Source of the DNA: Coprinellus micaceus
Taxonomy: Eukaryota; Basidiomycota; Agaricomycetes; Agaricales; Psathyrellaceae
Assembly: GCA_951394405.1 (NCBI GenBank)
Contig: OX596335.1
Location: forward strand, 2,728,001 to 2,792,000
Direction: 5' to 3'
DNA: 64,000 nt
Part shown: piece after piece, positions 58,547 to 64,000 of the stretch
Layout: each line of letters starts with the position of its first letter
How positions within the stretch are numbered: the stretch's first letter is position 1
Translations under genes and position numbers: made by a program
The notes under the pieces: model-generated
Told to the model about the DNA's origin: nothing
Databases searched by the model: none
What the model saw: only the letters and a program-made list of their open reading frames with translations

Positions 58547-59480
58547 GCCCTCTTTTCTCTAGCCGGGAGACCGAAACGTGCGTGCTAGTCGAGGAGAATG
58601 GTCGAGGATAAAGAGTGACCGCTTGCTGCTGGCAACCCTCACCAGCGCCCAACACCATCCACGTCGAGCTTGGCTATCCACGTGGAGGCGATGGTGATCG
58701 AAACTTTTGCACCGCCACGGCTGTCAGGGGTCCTCGGCTATCACTGTATCAGCTGTTGACGAGTCGGATGATTTGGTGGCGAACTTGAAGCCTCAGGACC
58801 TCAACAGTCGTTTTGCCCGTTATTTTTGCCCTCGAATTGCCTTGAGTAATTTATACCTGGGATACGAAGTCAAGGAGCTGGACTGTATTCAGGGGTCGGA
58901 AGATGCAGCAGGGCCACGTCGAGTCTTGAAATCTGAAACCTGGTAGTATTTGTGAGCGAGAACTTTAACTTGAGTCTTCCGCCCCGGAAGACCACTTTTC
59001 TTCAACACAGAGGGAGAGGGAAATTGGTGCTACCATACGTCGATGCGCTTGATAATATGAGAGTTAACCGTTTTGCACAGTCGAAAGTTTTGCATAGAAA
59101 TGATCCCCACTCCGAGGGCCGGGGTCGTCCTCTAAACGAGCCTGATAACTGACGACTTCGAGACCCTGGTACTATTTCACTAGGTCACGGTGACGATTAG
59201 TCTCCCGTAGTCAGACTGACAATGATGTATGTCGCTATTTACCTTTCACTGCGTTACAGGGGACAACATCATAGGTGACGATCCCAACTGATCTCATTGC
59301 AAATATTCCTCCGTCCTATGCAGAGGAGGGTGCCATGCAATGTAGGGTGTGAAGAACCCTCAGTGTTTGTGCATAGCGGGCCTTTCATGGTGGCGTTACC
59401 TGAAGATATTCAGTGAGACTAGAAGAAACTGTAAGTAGAGTGCATAAGACCCAATATAGGGACAACACATGTCCCTGCTT

Positions 59481-59501
59481 CTAGAAACGACCTGTTTCTA
59501 G
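59481..59501. repeat. Perfect 8-bp stem inverted repeat
   Basis: ctagaaac and gtttctag are separated by five bases. The surrounding segment (59459-59511) has further complementary gggaca and tgtccc words, so larger nested hairpins are possible. Confidence 0.6.
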
Positions 59502-59761
59502 GCATGTCCCCCCTCCGATTCAGTCAGGCTTAAGCGCCCGAGACCCTGACTGGATAACAAGGCTCCGGAACTCTGGCTTCCGACCTCCGACGATCCATTG
59601 GTCCGACGAGTCGCCTCAACCCCGTCAATTACTGGGAGGCAAAATCCGTGGAACCGGCATCCAAGGATGGAGATCGGCTGGTTGAGGTCATTCAGGCTGC
59701 TTGTGTAACCATAGCGCGTTGACCCATGGCCGGGCGCAATGAAGGCTCGAGCACCTCATCC

Positions 59762-59779
59762 CCGCGGCCGTAGCCGCGG
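59762..59779. repeat. GC-rich palindrome
   Basis: ccgcggc and gccgcgg flank the four bases cgta, giving a 7-bp GC-only stem. It stands outside any gene. Its role is unknown; a transcription end or a replication feature would be speculation. Confidence 0.6.
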
Positions 59780-60497
59780 CAACATATTCAATTGTAATGT
59801 ACATTGACTCACCCTCATCGTCCATTTGTCAGTCCTCCAGAAGACGGGAAGCGTGAAGAAGCGTAACCCTCCCTAACCCTCCCGACCTCGCGGTTATAGT
59901 AGCACACCCCTCGCTCATGGCAGAGCCCGTTGGGAGAGTTCGCCAAGTGGAGATCAAGAAATGGGGAGGCGTGTCCCGCGACCCGGAGCGAACAAGCAGT
60001 TCGCTTGATTCACGCGTTTAACCAGCCTCTCAGTATAATCACCGACCTGGGAACAGTGGGGCTTGTGAAGGCGACCGCGAGGAAAGGTTAACGAGATAGC
60101 GAAAACTCGTATGATTTTTGAGTTGATTAATCACAATCGCAATGCGTACTTGTATTTCAAATTGATTGTTCAGACCTTGTGCGAATATGTGTACAACGAA
60201 CCATGTGAACACTGTTCCCTCATGCAAAAGAATTATGAGATGAGAAGAAGCATGGAAGGCGGTGGGCGAGGCATAAAGTAGCCATACGCCAACTTTGCCC
60301 GACAGATGCGAAAACGAGAGGGTGTCGGAATATGGGGGAGGATAAGTATAACAGAAGGGGAGGGCGAGTTAAGAGGCAAAGCCGAATAGATAGAAAGATC
60401 TCAATCTATTGGGGGAGAGTAAGAAATGTCAGTCAGTTCGTGGCTGGCTAAGTTCGTGGCAGTTCATGGCGGGTTGAGGCGGGAGGTCGAGAATCTA

Positions 60498-62326
60498 TCA
60501 GTGTTCACGAGGGGTGAACAAGAGACGGCAGCCGTCCCTGGGGAACAAGGTTGCAATGATGCTAAACACACGGGAGGTCAGTCATGCGGGTATAGATAAG
60601 GGGACGATCATCACTTACTCGACCTCATTGCTCTCTGGGGTGAGATCGTGTTCCCAGGTCATCATGCCCACAGCGGTGGCGATGACAAGAGCCATGTTCA
60701 TGCAAGCGTACTCAATACCAATGCATTTGTGAGGGCCGCTTCCGAAAACGAGGTAGTTCCTTGGGTTGGCGTTGGCAGAGCTATCCTGGTCCAACCATCG
60801 TTCGGGCTTAAAGGCTTCCGGTTCGGGGTAGACGGAAGGGTCGTGGAGGGAGTTGAAGAATGAAGGAATGACGATGCTGCCTGCAGGAGCGACGTAGTCT
60901 TTGGCTATCGGGAAGGGTTTTGTGGCACGGTAGGGAACCTGAAATGGGTTGGTAAGTTTGGATAACCAAGACTGGAGGATGACAAATACCATGGTAACTG
61001 GTGGCTTGACACGCATGCTCTCCTTGACGGTGGCCTGGAGATAGGTCATCGAGTCGAGCAGATCAAGGGTGAGGGGGGCATCATAGTTTCCTGCGCGGAC
61101 GCGGTCCTGTTCTTCACGAACCTTGGCCATGATCTCAGGGTAGTCAGACAGGTGTTGGAACAGATAGATCAAACCACTGCTCATCGCATCCTGCGAAGCA
61201 AACAAGAAGGAGAGGATGACCATGCCCATTTCGTTATCGCTGAACTCCTTCCGTCCTTTGTATGTAGGGTCGCTGAGAATGGTAATCCACTCATCGAGCA
61301 TGCACTCCGGTTCGCCACCAGCAGCCATCGCAGCCTTACTCCTGGAGGCGGCCAACTCGAGCCAACGCATAGCGGCCTTGCGGGCTTGAATGGCCTTGTA
61401 GACTTTCGTTCCAGGGAGGGCGAGGGGAAAATTAACAAGCTCTAGTGCCTGTGTAATGAGCCAGTACTTGTCGTTGATTTCTCGGGCAGCTTCGTCAGGG
61501 AGGTGGCTGCCGCAGAAGACGCGGAGGGAGGTGATCATGTTGAGTTCACGGGCAGTCATCATGATTGGTTGCGACTTTCCACCCTTGGCGTTTTCGAGCC
61601 ATTGGGAAAGGTGCTTCTTGGCGAGGGATTCTTGGATAGGAATGTAGATGCTGATGGGGCAGCCAAGTCAATACCCAACCGCTGCCATTAATGGTGCCAC
61701 CTACCTGAGCGCACGGCGCGTGAACAGCAGGTTGAGGCCACGCCGGTATTCGACGTGTGTCTTGCCGGTGAGGAACACCCTGAGAAGCACAAAGGATGAG
61801 CGAAGGCACCAAGCCTGAGGAGCGATATTGCGCACCAGTTATCGGGGCAGAGAACCTGCTTAGCGCAATTGACGAGACAAGGTTCGGCATGGTTGGGGGA
61901 GTTGAGGATTTTGCGCGAGTACTCATTGGAAGAGGCCATGACGATGAAGCTGGGTTATCGCGTTCAGTGCCAATCACGTATACTGTGTTGAGCGCAAGCG
62001 TACATGTTGAAGACGCTAACGGCACTGAGAGCACCAGAGTCCCACTGCTTCTTGTAGTTTTCGAGGGTGGGGTTCAGCGAATCTGCGAACTTGCCAATGA
62101 TGGGGATGGTCCAGGCGGCACCGGGGAGATGACGCTTCTTGTAGCGATAGACGGCCTGCTCGAGGGCGAGGAGGGAGAGGACGATGGCGGTGGTGGTGAA
62201 GAGCCATGTGGAGGTGCCTTCGCGGGGGAGGTTGAGGAAGGAGGGGCGGGGGATGCTGAGGAGGGGAGAGCTGGTGGAGGAGGGGAGGGTGGCCGACGCA
62301 GACCTGTACAACGAGCTGAAGACCAT
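60498..62326 (-). CDS. ERG5: Sterol C-22 desaturase, cytochrome P450 CYP61
   Basis: An ER-membrane P450 that introduces the C22-C23 double bond in ergosterol synthesis. The start MVFSSLYRSASATLPSS precedes a membrane helix (TWLFTTTAIVLSLLALEQ). Conserved CYP61 parts are seen: RFIVMASSNEYSRKILNSP, HVEYRRGLNLLFTRRAL, LPDEAAREINDKYWLITQAL and the I-helix FASQDAMSSGLIYLFQ, the usual distinctive ASQDA. The ExxR is KESMRVKPPV, followed by PYRATKPFPIAKDY. The heme loop FGSGPHKCIGIEYA holds the axial Cys. The last exon, reached by a gtaagt donor, gives DIIATLFPRDGCRLLF and the stop at 60498. A TATA-like box lies on the minus strand at 62575-62582. Confidence 0.93.
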
Positions 62327-62574
62327 GGCTGCGTTGGGAGAGAGACGAGGCGCACATCTTGAATATGGCACGATAGTATTAATATCCACTTTCTTTTTCT
62401 CACCCAATCAGAGCGCGGGACCCGGCCAAGCCCGGCTTGGTCGCTCTGTCTCCTCCACCACACGCCCAGGCACTGCGCAGAGGAGCATAAGCACGTCCAT
62501 GTCACTGCCCGATCCCTCGGTCGACGGGACGAGGAGCGACAGAGAAATCCCTCCTCGACCGCTGTCTTTATACC

Positions 62575-62582
62575 CCCTGCCA
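62575..62582 (-). promoter_or_regulatory. TATA-like box for ERG5
   Basis: The minus strand reads TATAAAGA about 249 bases upstream of the ERG5 ATG; the gap implies a long leader, so the assignment is moderate. Confidence 0.35.
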
Positions 62583-62874
62583 GCCCAATTTCAGCGTCGT
62601 GCGGTGCGCCTTCAAGGGCCCTGCCAGTCAGATTTGACGCTCGATGCTGGGCCCTGAGCGCTGAGCTGTCCCAAGGATGTCGGTTCGACTGGTTCCCATG
62701 ACGAAGTGACAGTGGCCAAGGAGTGGTTCGCGGTTGTTCATGATGAACTCGGGTCTCCGCGATTTCTCCGCCCAGGTCACGCTTTCTCCCCCTGCCGAGC
62801 TCTGGCAAGCCTGGGGCAGCGGACCCCCATTCCGCACTCTCCCTGGTTGCAGGGATCCACTAACGTCATGTTCC

Positions 62875-62881
62875 TATAAAT
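62875..62881 (+). promoter_or_regulatory. TATA-like box for the membrane-protein gene
   Basis: The plus strand reads tataaat, about 147 bases upstream of the ATG at 63028. Confidence 0.4.
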
Positions 62882-63027
62882 GAAAGGGCGATAAGCATCG
62901 GAGCCATTCCAGACGGGGCGTGCCCAGCACACGCCTGCCATGGGCGCCTGTCGCCGCTAGAGAGGCACCGCCGGGAAGGTGGCAGCCAGGCAACGGTCAC
63001 TTCTGTCCTAACCACCGTCCATGAGCC

Positions 63028-64000
63028 ATGCTCCCCTCGTCGTGGGCGTCATTAGGCTCCCTGCGTCATAACACTGTATGGGCGCCTAGCCTCTTTCTGC
63101 TTCTGGGCTCGTGGCTGCTGCCTGCCTGCCTCGCGATTCTTGTCAACTCGACAGTCGACGACACGTTTCCGGATCCTAGGACAGGCGACAAAATCCTCTA
63201 CACCCCAGACGGCGCTTGGAACGAAGGAGGAGCAGGCTGTGGGCAGTGTATCACGCATCCAGACGAACGGTCTGTGTACAGGGGGACGTGGCATGAAGGG
63301 ATGGTGTGTGACCATGTTTTACTGCACCGATCAAGGGCGCTAAACGGCTACGGCCAAAGTCTGGGGGGAGCAATGGCACCCTAGTTGCCTCGATGGCGTT
63401 CACTGGATCTGCCATCTATGTCTACTGTGTCTTGCCTCGAAATAGCTCAAGTGGCTACGCCGACCTCGCATTCACCCTCGACAATCAGCCCGTTGGCACA
63501 TTCCAACGGACAGCACCTGGCGGGGAAGGTTACGACTACGACGTCCTCGTCTTCAGCGCCACCTATCCGAGTGGCGACAAGCGACATCATTTCTTCGTAT
63601 CGAGCGGGAAGAAGGATGGGCCTTTTTCTACGATAATTCTTGACAAGATTGTTTATAGGTGCGTTTGGGTGCACCTCCCTTCTCGAACGACTCCAATTTA
63701 GAGGCACCCTCACAGCTATGACGATGGGAAAACGACCTCTTCCGCAGGAACAATCGCAGGCATTGTCGTAGGGGCCCTTGGCGGTGTCGCACTACTGTGC
63801 AGCGCACTATTCTTTCACTTCCTCCGGTATAGACGGAGACGGCGTAATAAGCCCTCCCAAGGACCCGTCCTCATCGACCCCGACTTGGACGACGACGGCC
63901 AACCCATTGACTACCCCACGGTCGAACCGTATACCCAGTCACACTCTGGGGAGAATAACCAACCGAACTCGAATCACATCCGGTCAGGGAGTGCTGGCTC
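63028..64000 (+). CDS. Single-pass membrane protein with lectin-like ectodomain, 3' partial
   Basis: The gene leaves the window, so the C-terminus is unknown. MLPSSWASLGSLRHNTVWAP then LFLLLGSWLLPACLAILVNS form a signal peptide. The ectodomain has VDDTFPDPRTGDKILYTPDG, then, after a gtgtgt-donor intron, SGGSNGTLVASMAFTGSAIY, YADLAFTLDNQPVGTF and YDYDVLVFSATYPSGDKRH, a jelly-roll-like pattern common in agaricomycete surface proteins. After an intron with acceptor cctcacag comes SYDDGKTTSSAG, a transmembrane helix (IAGIVVGALGGVALLCSALF), an Arg-rich stop-transfer (RYRRRRRNK), and an acidic cytosolic tail. The family is abundant in agaricomycetes but I know of no assigned function. Confidence 0.75.

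Larger units (their letters stand above)
58547..60497. other. 1.95-kb gene-poor interval with short hairpins
   Basis: The largest gap in the window. It holds the promoter of the acetyl-CoA transporter gene on the left and the 3' flank of the CYP61 gene on the right. Small frames at 58707-59152 show no domain and no codon-bias signal I can defend. Several inverted repeats occur near 59200-59780. No transposase or terminal repeat pair was found. Confidence 0.45.
62327..63027. promoter_or_regulatory. Bidirectional promoter region, ERG5 / membrane protein
   Basis: 701 bases between divergent starts. It contains a CCAAT-like ccaatcag (about 62403) near ERG5, a minus-strand TATA-like element at 62575-62582 and a plus-strand one at 62875-62881. 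No sterol-regulatory element was recognised. Confidence 0.45.

Noticed and set aside
58707..59152. Two short plus-strand frames in the gene-poor interval
   Set aside because: Under 80 codons each, no domain, no splice support.
61796..62362. Gly/Glu-rich 188-codon plus-strand frame
   Set aside because: Antisense to the ERG5 N-terminus, whose exons match CYP61 closely.
62074..62808. 244-codon minus-strand frame overlapping ERG5 start and promoter
   Set aside because: It uses another frame than the CYP61 exons and is Pro/Ser-rich shadow sequence.

Overview
The window is nuclear DNA from a filamentous basidiomycete, most probably an agaricomycete. The evidence is genes broken by many short introns (about 48-70 bases, GTRNGY donors, CTNAN branch points) and products typical of that group: a laminarinase-like GH16, an exo-beta-1,3-galactanase-like GH43 with CBM35, a CYP61 sterol desaturase, a Mak2/Mak3-type giant histidine kinase and a Pho85-type CDK. 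No bacterial, viral or plasmid signature was seen, and no rRNA, tRNA or CRISPR array. I find 21 protein genes on both strands; one runs off the right edge. Exon joins were made by hand from frame continuity and splice consensus, so gene ends are firmer than every internal junction.

Layout. 0.5-7 kb: an unknown coiled-coil protein, an MFS transporter and, divergent from it, an Fpg-type DNA glycosylase. 7-11.3 kb: the SSU-processome protein Utp5/WDR43, divergent from a Pho85-like CDK with a glutamine-rich tail. 11.7-20.7 kb: a very large hybrid histidine kinase (kinase-like, AAA/NACHT-like, helical, GAF, HisKA, HATPase and two receivers). 21-28 kb: Sub2/UAP56, a VIT-vWA protein and a mitochondrial dicarboxylate-type carrier. 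28.4-33 kb: a secreted GH43-CBM35 enzyme, divergent from the Rok1 helicase. 33.5-40 kb: an HMG-box factor, tRNA CCA-adding enzyme and Vac8. 40.8-45.2 kb: secreted GH16 and a BAG-domain co-chaperone candidate behind a perfect three-unit heat-shock element. 45.7-58.5 kb: an ABCC transporter, a GYF-domain protein with an eIF4E-type binding motif and an SLC33-type acetyl-CoA transporter. 58.5-60.5 kb: a 1.95-kb gene-poor stretch with hairpins. 60.5-64 kb: Erg5/CYP61 and the start of a single-pass membrane protein.

The genes do not form a metabolic cluster; this is ordinary housekeeping-rich chromosome. Several do share themes: ribosome assembly (Utp5, Rok1), RNA processing and translation (Sub2, Cca1, GYF protein), and cell-surface carbohydrate chemistry (GH43, GH16, the membrane protein). 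The points most worth a second look are the heat-shock-element/BAG-domain gene with a C-terminal Atg8-interacting-like motif, the degenerate kinase domain and tandem receivers of the giant histidine kinase, and the fungal GYF protein carrying a 4E-binding motif.
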